A stretch of DNA of 63,323 nt. Source: JBARKJ01 sp049801375. Its GTDB lineage: Bacteria; Nitrospirota; JACRHJ01. Both the position numbers and the translations under genes were made by a program. Within the stretch, counting starts at the first letter, position 1. Every line of letters begins with the position of its first letter. The notes under the pieces are model-generated. The model was not told where the DNA came from and ran no database searches. It worked only from the letters and a program-made list of their open reading frames with translations. Below, one piece after another: positions 50,867 to 59,272 of the stretch. The stretch lies in NCBI GenBank assembly GCA_049801375.1, contig JBARKJ010000047.1, positions 1 to 63,323 of the forward strand, given 5' to 3'.

Positions 50867-51810
50867 TTTTTCGCCCCCAAACCTCTATTCTCTTCGTCCA
50901 CTGCCTCTGTTAAAGCCCGGACCGCGACTTCTATCTGGTCGTCCGAGGGCTCCCTGGTCGTCAGCCTCTGAAGCCACAGCCCCGGCGCGATTGCCGCCTT
51001 TATGATTGGATTGTCCTTCTTCTTGGACGAGAACCTTATGAACTCATACGAAAGCCCGGCGATAAGCGGTATGAGGACGAACCGCGAGAGCGCCTTCATG
51101 TAAAACGGCGCCGACCTCGGCACGAATGAAAATACAAGGATGGAGAGCACCATGACGATGAGCAGGAAACTCGTCCCGCAGCGCGGGTGCAGCGTCGAGT
51201 ATTTCCTTGCGTTATCAACCGTCAGCGGCTCGCCCGACTCATAGGCGTAAATCACCTTGTGCTCCGCGCCGTGGTACTCGAACACACGCTTTATGTCCTT
51301 CATCCGGGAGATTGCGAATATGTACAACAGGAAGATCGAAATGCGTATCACTCCGTCCACCAGGTTGAACATCAAAGACGACGCCTGGGTTATGGGTAGA
51401 AGGTTCTTCATGGCCTGCGTAAGGTAGAGCGGCAGGTAAAAGAAAAGGGCCAGCCCGAGTCCGAGGGACAAAAACATCGTCGCCCCGACCGCCAGGTCGT
51501 TCATGGGCTTTGACGTTTTCTTCGCCTTCTCCTTTTCGCCCCCGTCCCCCGCCTTCAATTCCTCCATCGCGCAGTTGGCGGAGAAGTTAAGCGCTTTCAT
51601 GCCCAGCGCGAGCGAAGAGAAAAGCGCGATAGTCCCCCGCAGGATCGGCCATTTCAGGAACTTCCACTTATCCGCCATAAGCTTAAGAGCGTCTTTTTTC
51701 AGCATTATCTCGCCGGACGGCGCCCGGACCGCCACCGTCATCGTCCTGGGCGCGCGCATCATGACGCCCTCGATTACCGCCTGTCCGCCGACATTAATTG
51801 GTGCTTGCAT
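50851..51810 (-). CDS. DUF1385 family membrane protein
   Basis: A 319-residue integral membrane protein of the DUF1385 (YqhQ-like) family. Landmarks: NVGGQAVIEGVMMRAPR at the start, FEYHGAEHKVIYAYESGE, and HPRCGTSFLL; about five hydrophobic helices. The function is not established. It lies between rpmE and prfA, an arrangement found in many related bacteria, which suggests conserved co-expression with translation genes. Confidence 0.92.
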   Translation of the reverse strand: MQAPINVGGQAVIEGVMMRAPRTMTVAVRAPSGEIMLKKDALKLMADKWKFLKWPILRGTIALFSSLALGMKALNFSANCAMEELKAGDGGEKEKAKKTSKPMNDLAVGATMFLSLGLGLALFFYLPLYLTQAMKNLLPITQASSLMFNLVDGVIRISIFLLYIFAISRMKDIKRVFEYHGAEHKVIYAYESGEPLTVDNARKYSTLHPRCGTSFLLIVMVLSILVFSFVPRSAPFYMKALSRFVLIPLIAGLSYEFIRFSSKKKDNPIIKAAIAPGLWLQRLTTREPSDDQIEVAVRALTEAVDEENRGLGAKNCLAS

Positions 51811-51825
51811 AATACCTCAGATTTT

Positions 51826-51889
51826 AAAACCGTACTTTTCTTTCGGGTGAAAGAAAAGATACCAAAAGAAAGCCGGACAAAAACCGTTT
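51826..51889. repeat. Dispersed hairpin repeat, half copy (R12)
   Basis: AAAACCGTACTTTTCTTTC with GAAAGAAAAGATACC as a stem, then AAAAGAAAGCCGGAC and ACCGTTTG. This is the left half of the long type, between the DUF1385 gene and rpmE. Confidence 0.88.
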
Positions 51890-51963
51890 GCGCCCCTGAA
51901 AAGCACAATAGGAAACCAGCGTGTGCCGCGGGTTTCCTATCGTTTAAAGCAAGTTACGAGTAC

Positions 51964-52170
51964 CTAAGCCTTGTTCGTCCTGTATTTCTTGTTGAACCGC
52001 TCGACCCGTCCCTCGGTGTCCATAAGCTTCTGCTTGCCCGTAAAGAACGGGTGGCAGTTCGAACAGACTTCGACGGAGACGCCCTGCCTGGTAGAACGCG
52101 TTTCGATTACATTTCCGCAAGCGCATTTTATCTGCACCGGCTCGTATTTCGGGTGTATTGCTTCCTTCAT
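51964..52170 (-). CDS. rpmE: 50S ribosomal protein L31, zinc type
   Basis: A 68-residue ribosomal protein starting MKEAIHPKYEPVQIKC. The zinc ligands are CACG and CSNC, so it is the zinc-binding form. HPFFTGKQK and GRVERFNKKY are typical. The ATG at 52170 has AAGGGAG before it; a longer frame to 52191 lacks family support. It is the first gene of the prfA-murA-his run. Confidence 0.97.
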   Translation of the reverse strand: MKEAIHPKYEPVQIKCACGNVIETRSTRQGVSVEVCSNCHPFFTGKQKLMDTEGRVERFNKKYRTNKA

Positions 52171-52482
52171 CGCCAAATCTCCCTTCCACAATTATCAAAA
52201 TTTATACAGAAGTGGCAATTATATCAGGAATTTAGGAATTTACAACTACTATTTTACTCCGGGAGCAGGTCCATTTTCGTTTACAAATAAGTAATCTTTG
52301 ATTAAATGCGGGCGGGAACGGGAAAATGCGGCTGGGCCGCTGATGCAAGTCTTTATTTTTCAATCAGTTATAACGGCAAAAAGCGGATTTTTAATGCCTC
52401 TGAAAACGAGCGGTTATGCGGCGCAACTCCTTATGAAATAAAGTGAAACTCCCCTCCAGCCCATTTAAAAAGCATATATCCG

Positions 52483-52545
52483 TAAACCGCCCCTGACCCC
52501 CCAAAAACGCATCGTAAAGGGCCAAAACAGCCCGTTTTTGATGCA
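52483..52545. repeat. Second copy of the 2301 motif, plus hairpin
   Basis: CTGACCCCCCAAAAACGCAT matches the segment after trpS. It runs into an imperfect hairpin: GCATCGTAAAGGGC (52509-52522) pairs with GCCCGTTTTTGATGC (52530-52544) apart from mismatches in the middle. Confidence 0.45.
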
Positions 52546-52548
52546 CAG

Positions 52549-52612
52549 TAAAAAATGACCCATAGGGCCACTTATATATTTTTGACCATTAAAAATTGAC
52601 AGCTTGGAAAAT
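52549..52612. mobile_element. Possible IS21-type transposon end remnant
   Basis: Three similar short words, AAAAAATGACC, TTTTTGACCATT and AAAAATTGACAG, lie within about 60 bases. Repeated TTGACC-type words are typical of IS21-family ends. There is no transposase gene nearby, so at most this is a solo remnant. Recognised from memory of the pattern, not from a match. Confidence 0.3.
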
Positions 52613-52647
52613 TTATCAGGAGGTGCTTTTATTAGAAAACCGTACCG

Positions 52648-52698
52648 TTATTCCTGAGCCTCCCCTTCTTCCGCCTCCGGGGCGCATCGCCGCCGTTT
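52648..52698 (-). pseudogene. Divergent second copy of the gyrA 3' tail
   Basis: On the minus strand this reads CGGCGGCGA, GCG, CCCCGGAGGCGGA, AGAAGGGGAG and ends AATAA, in the same order as the real gyrA end at 53847-53905. Translated in frame it gives APEAEEGEAQE then a stop, against ASPEAEGEEGETAE in GyrA. It lies ~1.15 kb beyond the true gyrA stop in the same orientation, on the far side of the DUF3800 gene. Confidence 0.75.
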
Positions 52699-52832
52699 AA
52701 ATCCTGCCATACAAATCAGACATATAGTGAAAGCTTTCCTATATCCTTATAAGTTAAATTTATGCCTGTATAAATTTATTTTTCCTTGACTTTTATATTT
52801 TGACTTGACTCGACACAACGTTTTGACTACAC

Positions 52833-52889
52833 TTTGAACGTCTGGTGCCGCTGGTCGGCTCGATATGGTTCGCCCAGCCAGACTTCAAA
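52833..52889. repeat. Hairpin with extrahelical bases after the DUF3800 gene
   Basis: TTTGAACGTCTGG...GCTGG pairs with CCAGCCAGACTTCAAA, leaving an unpaired C and a TGCCG bulge, around a ~19-base loop. It starts two bases from the DUF3800 stop. There is no T-run, so it is not a standard terminator. Confidence 0.6.
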
Positions 52890-52891
52890 AA

Positions 52892-53785
52892 CTAACAAAG
52901 GCTATCGGGTTTTAATAACTCGATAGTCTTTTTGTTTATCTCAAGAGCCCCTTTTATCACATCCTGTACTCTTATCGATTTTTCCGTGAAGATTTTTATC
53001 CCGTCAAACTTTTCAGGATTAGTTTTTGGACTATTATAAAAAGATGGCAGCATTTTTTGAAAATAAGAATAATCAGGCTTATTATATTTAATTGCATGAT
53101 AACAATTATAGGCGCATAAGTCTGCCAATTGCGCACCATTAGATAGACTACTTTCTACAAACATCGGCATTTCAACGATATGCTTAAATTTTAAACCACT
53201 ACTGGAGCCATTTTTCAAAAAATAACTGTGTCTAATTGCCAAAGAACGATTAAGTTTTTTACCACTGTCGTCCATGATAATTAAGCCTTTTTGCTTTGGA
53301 TGATAGTTTTCAAGAAATTGCTCAATTCTCTCTAATAGCAACTCATAGGTTCTTTTGTGTAAATATTCTTGGCTACAAGAAGAGTACAACTCTTTTTTAT
53401 CAACAATAACGGCGAAACAATTCATATAATGGGATTGTATTGAATTATAAAAAGCTTCCGTAATATAATTAATTTCGGAATCTTGTAAATGTTTAAAAAA
53501 CCGATTGGCCTGTCTTTGCTTAGGATTTCTAATAACAACGGAGTGAATTTCAGCGTCGGCCAAATCAAACCATTCGCCAGTTGATTCATTGACCTTGTGA
53601 ATCATTCGCATTTTTCTATCGCAAATCTCTCTTTCAAACAACTGCCAGCGACCCTTATATATGGAAATAGCAAATAGGACATACGGCCAGTCTTTATTAA
53701 CTACCGCGCCGTCTTTACCTTCGCTGGATGCTTGAGGGTCTTTTGATCCAGATTCATCAACATAGAAAAAATACAACCCCGTCAC
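52892..53785 (-). CDS. DUF3800 domain protein (AT-rich)
   Basis: A 297-residue protein with DUF3800 features: YFFYVDESGSKD at the start, LIIMDDSGKKLNRSL in the middle and GAQLADLCAYNCYHA in the C-terminal half. The acidic residues in these motifs suggest a metal-dependent nuclease-like core, but the activity is unproven. Such genes are scattered and are often found in mobile or defence-associated regions. It starts with GTG. Composition is far more AT-rich than gyrA beside it, and it lies between two gyrA tails, so it is almost certainly acquired. Confidence 0.82.
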   Translation of the reverse strand: MTGLYFFYVDESGSKDPQASSEGKDGAVVNKDWPYVLFAISIYKGRWQLFEREICDRKMRMIHKVNESTGEWFDLADAEIHSVVIRNPKQRQANRFFKHLQDSEINYITEAFYNSIQSHYMNCFAVIVDKKELYSSCSQEYLHKRTYELLLERIEQFLENYHPKQKGLIIMDDSGKKLNRSLAIRHSYFLKNGSSSGLKFKHIVEMPMFVESSLSNGAQLADLCAYNCYHAIKYNKPDYSYFQKMLPSFYNSPKTNPEKFDGIKIFTEKSIRVQDVIKGALEINKKTIELLKPDSLC

Positions 53786-53846
53786 CTCGTGCTTTTTTCA
53801 CCCGGTGTTTTACATCCCCTTAGAGCGGCTTTAAATCGACTTGGTT

Positions 53847-56351
53847 TTATTCCGCCGTCTCCCCTTCTTCACCCTCCGCCTCCGGGGACGCTTCGCCGCC
53901 GTTGCCGTTCTCTTCCTTCTCGGCTAACTTGGCAAGGCTGACAACCTTGTCTCCGTCGCCCACGTCCAGGAACTTGACCCCCTTGGTGTTGCGGCCTATC
54001 ACGGACAGGCCCGCAACCGACATACGGAGGGTCTTGCCGTTCGAGGTTATCATCATCACGTCGTCTGTATCCTCGACCGCGGCGATGCCTATGACGTTCC
54101 CGTTCCTGCCGCCGGTCTTGATGTTGATAAGCCCGAGGCCGCCCCTTGTCTGGGTGCGGTAATCCTTCGCCTTGGTGCGCTTGCCGTAGCCGGTCTCCGT
54201 GGCGCAGAGGATGGTCTCGTCGCCGTTCACTATCAGCTCCATCCCCACCACTTCGTCCTCAGCTTTAAGCTTTATCCCGCGCACTCCGGTCGCGCCGCGG
54301 CCCATGTCGCGCACGTCCGACTCGTTGAACCGTATCGCCATGCCGTGCTTAGTCGCCAGCAGGATCTCCGCGTTGCCCGTCGTCTGCCGGACGTCTATCA
54401 AGTGGTCGTCCTCTTTTAAGTTTATGGCGATAATCCCCGCCAAGCGCGGGTTGCCGTACGCGGAGAGAGCGGTCTTCTTCACCGTCCCCTTGCTTGTCGC
54501 CATCATCAGGAACGCGTCGTCCGTGAACTCTTTCACCGGCAGGACGGTCGTCACCTGCTCGTCTGAGGACTTGTTTATCAGGTTCACCATCGCCTTGCCG
54601 CGCGCGGTGCGCCCGGCCTCCGGCAATTGATAGACCTTCAGCCAGTATACCCGGCCCTTATCCGTGAAGAACAGGAGGTAGTCGTGCGTGGAGGCGGTGA
54701 ACAGCCGCTCGACAAAATCTTCTTCTTTCGTCTCCATGCCGATCTTGCCCTTGCCGCCCCGGCGCTGGCTGCGGTACAGCGTAAGCGGGTTCCTCTTTAT
54801 GTAGCCGGTGTGCGAGATGGTTATCACCATCTCCTCCTCGGCTATCAGGTCTTCTATGGTAAGCTCCGTGGACTCGTCCGCTATCTCCGTCTTCCTGATG
54901 TCGCCGTAAGCCTCTTTTACCTTGAGCGTCTCTTCCCGGATTATCTCCATCACCATCCTGTCGGAGGCGAGCACGGATTTCAGGTATTCGATGAGCTTCA
55001 GTATCTCCTTGTACTCGCTTATTATCTTGTCCCGCTCAAGGCCGGTGAGGCGCTGGAGTTTCATGTCCAGGATGGCTTGAGACTGTATATCCGACAGGCC
55101 GAATTTAACCTTGAGGCCGTTCTTGGCCTCCTCCGGGCTGGACGCCGCGCGGATAAGCTTTATCACCGCGTCAAGGTTATCGAGCGCGATCTTGAGGCCC
55201 TCCAAGATATGCGCCCGCTCCTCCGCTTTACGAAGCTCGAACTTCGTGCGCCGGGTAACGATATCCCTGCGGTGCGCTATGAATAGCGTCAGCACCTGCC
55301 GGAGGTCCAGAACCCTCGGCTGGTTGTTCACGAGCGCCAGCATGATGACGCCGAAGGTGGACTGCATCGCCGTGTACTTGTAGAGCTGGTTCAGTATCAC
55401 CGAAGCGATCTCGCCGCGCTTAAGCTCAAGCACTATCCTCATCCCGTCCCTGTCCGACTCGTCCCGGATGTCCGAGATGCCGGTGATCTTCTTGTCGCGC
55501 ACCAGCTCTGCAATCTTTTCGATAAGGCGCGCCTTGTTCACCTGGTACGGCAGTTCGTTGACTACTATCATTTCCCGGTCGCCCTTGTCCATCGGGACTA
55601 TCTCGGCGCGTGCGCGCACCTGAATCGAGCCCCGGCCATGCATGTACGCCTCTTCGATGCCGCGCCTGCCGTAGATAATGCCGGCTGTCGGGAAATCCGG
55701 GCCCTTTATAACCTTCATCAGATCGAAAACCGTGGTCTTCGGGTTGTCGATGAGCATCAGGACGCCGTCCACCACTTCTCTTAAGTTGTGCGGCGGGATG
55801 TTGGTAGCCATGCCGACGGCGATGCCCGTGGAGCCGTTAATCAAAAGGTTCGGGATTCGCGCCGGGAGCACGGTCGGTTCGAACATCGACTCGTCGTAGT
55901 TCGGCGTGAAGTCCACCGTGTCTTTTTCCAGGTCGGCCAGCATCTCGTCGGAGATGCGCTCCATCCGGACCTCGGTGTACCTCATCGCGGCGGGCGGGTC
56001 CCCGTCCACCGAGCCGAAGTTCCCCTGGCCGTCAACGAGTGGATAGCGCATGGAGAAGTCCTGCGCCAGGCGGACGATGGTGTCATAGACCGCGGCGTCG
56101 CCGTGCGGGTGGTATTTACCTATCACGTCGCCGACCACGCGGGCGGATTTTTTGTACGGCTTGCCCCTGGTGAGCCCCAGTTCGTGCATGGCGAACAGCA
56201 CGCGCCGGTGCACGGGCTTCAAGCCGTCACGCACGTCCGGGAGCGCCCTCCCCACGATTACGCTCATGGCATAATCGAGGTAGGAGGTCTTCATCTCCTC
56301 TTCGATGTTGATTGTCGGGATTAAAGGTTTTGTTTCGTCGATTGGGGTCAT
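53847..56351 (-). CDS. gyrA: DNA gyrase subunit A
   Basis: Breakage-reunion subunit of gyrase, 834 residues. The catalytic Tyr region (AAMRYTEVRM) and the quinolone-region GKYHPHGDAAVYDTIVRLAQ are present, with Ser replaced by Ala before the VYDT (HPHGDAAVYD), which also occurs naturally in many bacteria. The C-terminal beta-pinwheel includes the GyrA-box-like QRRGGKGK. The end is an acidic tail that is duplicated downstream. The ATG overlaps the stop of a RelE-like toxin gene by one base. Confidence 0.98.
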   Translation of the reverse strand: MTPIDETKPLIPTINIEEEMKTSYLDYAMSVIVGRALPDVRDGLKPVHRRVLFAMHELGLTRGKPYKKSARVVGDVIGKYHPHGDAAVYDTIVRLAQDFSMRYPLVDGQGNFGSVDGDPPAAMRYTEVRMERISDEMLADLEKDTVDFTPNYDESMFEPTVLPARIPNLLINGSTGIAVGMATNIPPHNLREVVDGVLMLIDNPKTTVFDLMKVIKGPDFPTAGIIYGRRGIEEAYMHGRGSIQVRARAEIVPMDKGDREMIVVNELPYQVNKARLIEKIAELVRDKKITGISDIRDESDRDGMRIVLELKRGEIASVILNQLYKYTAMQSTFGVIMLALVNNQPRVLDLRQVLTLFIAHRRDIVTRRTKFELRKAEERAHILEGLKIALDNLDAVIKLIRAASSPEEAKNGLKVKFGLSDIQSQAILDMKLQRLTGLERDKIISEYKEILKLIEYLKSVLASDRMVMEIIREETLKVKEAYGDIRKTEIADESTELTIEDLIAEEEMVITISHTGYIKRNPLTLYRSQRRGGKGKIGMETKEEDFVERLFTASTHDYLLFFTDKGRVYWLKVYQLPEAGRTARGKAMVNLINKSSDEQVTTVLPVKEFTDDAFLMMATSKGTVKKTALSAYGNPRLAGIIAINLKEDDHLIDVRQTTGNAEILLATKHGMAIRFNESDVRDMGRGATGVRGIKLKAEDEVVGMELIVNGDETILCATETGYGKRTKAKDYRTQTRGGLGLINIKTGGRNGNVIGIAAVEDTDDVMMITSNGKTLRMSVAGLSVIGRNTKGVKFLDVGDGDKVVSLAKLAEKEENGNGGEASPEAEGEEGETAE

Positions 56352-56614
56352 TAAATTCCTCTATATGCTTCTTTTCTGTCAGCTATTCGATATATAGTTA
56401 TTGCTTTTATATTCTCGTCTACCGAATACAATATCCTGATGCGTCCAACCCTGATTCGCCAATCGTTTTCATGCCCCCTTAATTTCCGGGAGCCTATTGG
56501 CCGGGGATGAGTTGAAAGAGTTCCGATTGCCGTGGAAATGCGTTCATAATCGACGTTGTTTAATAATGCTATTTCCTTTTGCGCCTTTTTTGTGAGCCTT
56601 ATCTGATAGCTCAC
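56351..56614 (-). CDS. RelE/ParE-type toxin
   Basis: An 87-residue type II toxin of the RelE superfamily, in most members an mRNA interferase acting at the ribosome. Seen: SYQIRLTKKAQKEIALL, the KLRGHENDWRIRVGRIRILY core and IYRIADRKEAYRGI, with Arg and Tyr residues where RelE has its active site. It starts with GTG, overlapping the antitoxin stop (GTGA). Its own stop overlaps the gyrA start (TAATG). The pair is thus woven into the gyrase operon with translational coupling on both sides. Confidence 0.88.
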   Translation of the reverse strand: MSYQIRLTKKAQKEIALLNNVDYERISTAIGTLSTHPRPIGSRKLRGHENDWRIRVGRIRILYSVDENIKAITIYRIADRKEAYRGI

Positions 56615-56814
56615 CTTTTCAGGCCTCGCCTCTTATCCTCCTTTTTCTTCACCTCTTCCCAGGGGACCGTCGGCTCGCTTCTCACCTCGTCAATTAAAGA
56701 GGCGTCTATCACATCCTGAGCGAGTTCAAGGAGCTCTTTGTAATCCTTATAAGGCAGGAGCACGCTCTTTTTCCTGCCCTTTTCATCAATAACGAATTGG
56801 GGATGAAGAGTCAT
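56611..56814 (-). CDS. Antitoxin of the RelE-type pair
   Basis: A 67-residue antitoxin of the kind paired with RelE toxins: HPQFVIDEKGRKKSVLLPYK, then YKELLELAQDVIDASLIDEV and a charged C-terminus (WEEVKKKEDKRRG) that should wrap the toxin. It starts ten bases after the gyrB stop, with AGAGG, and overlaps the toxin start. Autoregulation normally needs a promoter in front of it; none is visible in the ten-base gap, so it is probably read from the gyrB promoter. Confidence 0.85.
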   Translation of the reverse strand: MTLHPQFVIDEKGRKKSVLLPYKDYKELLELAQDVIDASLIDEVRSEPTVPWEEVKKKEDKRRGLKR

Positions 56815-56824
56815 ATTTACCTCT

Positions 56825-59251
56825 TTATATATCCAGATTGCGCACTTCCATCGCGTGGCCCTGGAGGAAGAGCTTTCTCGGCTCCACGTCCTCGCCCATC
56901 AGGGTCGAGAATATCTCGTCGGCGGTGTAGGCGTCGTCCACCTTCACCTGAAGCAGAAGCCGCTTCTCCGGCATCATCGTCGTCTCCCAGAGCTGTTCCG
57001 GGTTCATCTCGCCAAGCCCTTTGTACCGCTGGATGCCAAGGCCCTTCTTCCCGGCGGCGAAGACGTACTCCACCATCTCGCCGGTATTTTTGAACGTATT
57101 CTCCTCGCCCTTTTCGACCAGGTAATACGGCGCGTCGCCGAGTCCCAGCGCTATCGGAGACAGCGTCTTAAGCTCCCTGAACTCCGTCGAGCCGACGAGT
57201 TCTTCGTCCACGTAGACCTTGTGCGTGTGCCCGCCCTTCAGTATCTCCGCCTCAAGAGTGTAGCCCTCGCCGTCTCCTTCGACGGGCTTTGCAACCAGAC
57301 CAGCCAGCACTCCCGGATACGCCGTATCCATGTACTGCTTCGCGGACGCCATTATATCTTTCAAGGCCGCCGGGTCCTTCAGAGTCTGGCGCGTGAAGTC
57401 CGGATACCTCGAAAGCGCCCGGATTATCTCCGGCTCTTTCTTTTTGCGTTCTATCCTCTGTAGTATCTTCTCATAGTGCGAGAGCTTCTTTATCAGGTTA
57501 GCTAGCGGCTTGCCCGTAATATCGGCCTCGCCTGCGCCTTTCAAGGAAAAGTCCTCGACCGCCTGATCGATAAGATATTCCTCAAGCTCCGCCTCGTTCT
57601 TTATGTAGCGCTCGGCTTTGCCCTTTTTCACCTTGAAAAGCGGCGGCTGGGCGATGTAGAGGTATCCGCGTTCGATTAACGCGGGCATCTGCCGGAAGAA
57701 GAACGTGAGCAAAAGCGTCCTGATATGCGCGCCGTCCACGTCGGCGTCGGTCATGATTATTATGCGGTGGTAGCGCGACTTGTCCGGGTTGAAGTCCTCC
57801 GGGCCGATGCCCGTGCCGATTGCGGTGATCAATATCTTCACCTCCTCGGACGTGAGCATCTTGTCGAAGCGCGCCTTCTCGACGTTGAGTATCTTGCCCT
57901 TCAAGGGCAGTATCGCCTGGTCGGCGCGGTTTCTGCCCTGTTTCGCGGAGCCGCCGGCGGACTCGCCCTCCACTAAGAACAGCTCGCTTTTCGCAGGGTC
58001 TTTCTCCGAGCAGTCGGCCAGCTTTCCAGGCAGGCCGCCGCCGTCCAGCGCCCCTTTGCGCCTTGTCAGCTCCCTGGCGCGCCTGGCCGCGTCCCTCGCG
58101 CGGGAGGCCATGATGGCCTTCTCCGTGATGCGTTTTGCGACCGAGGGGTTCTCCTCGAAGAAAGTGGAGAGCGCTTCGTATACCGCGCCGTCAACCAGGC
58201 CCTTGACCTCGGAGTTTCCGAGTTTGGTCTTGGTCTGGCCTTCGAACTGCGGGTTCGGGAGCTTTACGGAGATGACGGCCGTGAGGCCCTCGCGTATGTC
58301 GTCACCTGAGATGGACTCCTTGAGGTTCTTGGCCGCGCCGGACGCCGTGGCGTAGTTGTTCACCGCGCGGGTCAGTGCGGACTTGAACCCTATCAGATGC
58401 GTCCCGCCCTCGTGCGTGTTGATGTTGTTCGCGAACGAGTAGAGGTTCTCGACGTAGCCGTCGTTGTACTGAAGCGCGGCCTCCATTATCAGCGCGTCCT
58501 TTTCCTTGGTGATATAAATCGGCTTCGGGTGGAGCGGCGTCTTGTTCTTGCTCAGGTGCTCCACGAAAGACACGATGCCGCCCTGGTAGAGAAATACGTG
58601 CTCTTTGTCCGAACGCTCGTCCTTTATGGATATTTTTAAGCCCTTGTTTAAGAAGGCCATCTCCCGGAGTCTCTGGGAGAGCGTCTCGTAGGAAAACTCC
58701 GTGGTCTCCTCGAATATCTGGCCGTCCGGCTTGAACGTCACCTTCGTCCCGCGCTTTTTCGTATTGCCCGTCACCGTCAGAGACGTCACCGGGTTGCCCC
58801 GTTCGTAGCGCTGCTCCCAGGTCTTGCCCTCGCGCCAGATCTCAAGCTCCAGCCACTCGGACAGCGCGTTGACCACGGATATGCCGACGCCGTGCAGGCC
58901 GCCGGATACCTTATAGGACGAGCCGTCGAACTTGCCGCCCGCATGGAGCACGGTAAGCGCGACCTCCGCGGCGGGTCTGTTCTCCGTGGGGTGCATGCCG
59001 GTAGGGATTCCCCGGCCGTCGTCCTCAACGGTGACGGAGTTGTCGATATGGATGATGACGCTTATGTTCTCGCAGTAGCCGCCCAGCGCCTCGTCCACGG
59101 AGTTGTCTACAACTTCATAAACAAGGTGATGCAGGCCCAGGACCGAGGTGCTGCCGATATACATCGCCGGGCGCTTCCTTACCGCCTCCAGCCCCTCCAG
59201 AACCCTTATCTGTTCCGCCTCGTAACGCTCTTCCACCGGCGCCTTTGCCAT
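56825..59251 (-). CDS. gyrB: DNA gyrase subunit B
   Basis: ATPase subunit of gyrase, 808 residues. Motifs: LEAVRKRPAMYIGST, the ATP-site DDGRGIPTGMHP and GGLHGVGISVVNALS, the TOPRIM signatures LVEGESAGGSAKQGR and TDADVDGAHIRTLLLTFF, and the C-terminal QRYKGLGEMNPEQLWETTM. A Gly-rich KGALDGGGLPGKL stretch just before the TOPRIM domain is normal for the family. It follows recF with a 21-base gap; the usual neighbour gyrA is displaced by a toxin-antitoxin pair. Confidence 0.98.
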   Translation of the reverse strand: MAKAPVEERYEAEQIRVLEGLEAVRKRPAMYIGSTSVLGLHHLVYEVVDNSVDEALGGYCENISVIIHIDNSVTVEDDGRGIPTGMHPTENRPAAEVALTVLHAGGKFDGSSYKVSGGLHGVGISVVNALSEWLELEIWREGKTWEQRYERGNPVTSLTVTGNTKKRGTKVTFKPDGQIFEETTEFSYETLSQRLREMAFLNKGLKISIKDERSDKEHVFLYQGGIVSFVEHLSKNKTPLHPKPIYITKEKDALIMEAALQYNDGYVENLYSFANNINTHEGGTHLIGFKSALTRAVNNYATASGAAKNLKESISGDDIREGLTAVISVKLPNPQFEGQTKTKLGNSEVKGLVDGAVYEALSTFFEENPSVAKRITEKAIMASRARDAARRARELTRRKGALDGGGLPGKLADCSEKDPAKSELFLVEGESAGGSAKQGRNRADQAILPLKGKILNVEKARFDKMLTSEEVKILITAIGTGIGPEDFNPDKSRYHRIIIMTDADVDGAHIRTLLLTFFFRQMPALIERGYLYIAQPPLFKVKKGKAERYIKNEAELEEYLIDQAVEDFSLKGAGEADITGKPLANLIKKLSHYEKILQRIERKKKEPEIIRALSRYPDFTRQTLKDPAALKDIMASAKQYMDTAYPGVLAGLVAKPVEGDGEGYTLEAEILKGGHTHKVYVDEELVGSTEFRELKTLSPIALGLGDAPYYLVEKGEENTFKNTGEMVEYVFAAGKKGLGIQRYKGLGEMNPEQLWETTMMPEKRLLLQVKVDDAYTADEIFSTLMGEDVEPRKLFLQGHAMEVRNLDI

Positions 59252-59272
59252 TTATTTATCTCTCCTTAAAAA

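Larger units (their letters stand above)
52171..52891. other. Gene-poor region with repeat remnants
   Basis: I see no credible gene in these ~720 bases. It becomes AT-rich to the right and holds, in order: a motif shared with position 2301, a small hairpin, a possible IS21-type transposon end, a decayed copy of the gyrA 3' tail and a hairpin at the end of the DUF3800 gene. The rpmE promoter should lie near the left end, but I cannot point to it with confidence. Confidence 0.6.

Noticed and set aside
52800..52895. A genuine integron attC site after the DUF3800 gene
   Set aside because: The hairpin has extrahelical bases, but I cannot find the conserved RYYYAAC and GTTRRRY end boxes, and no integrase is in the window. 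Kept only as a low-confidence observation.
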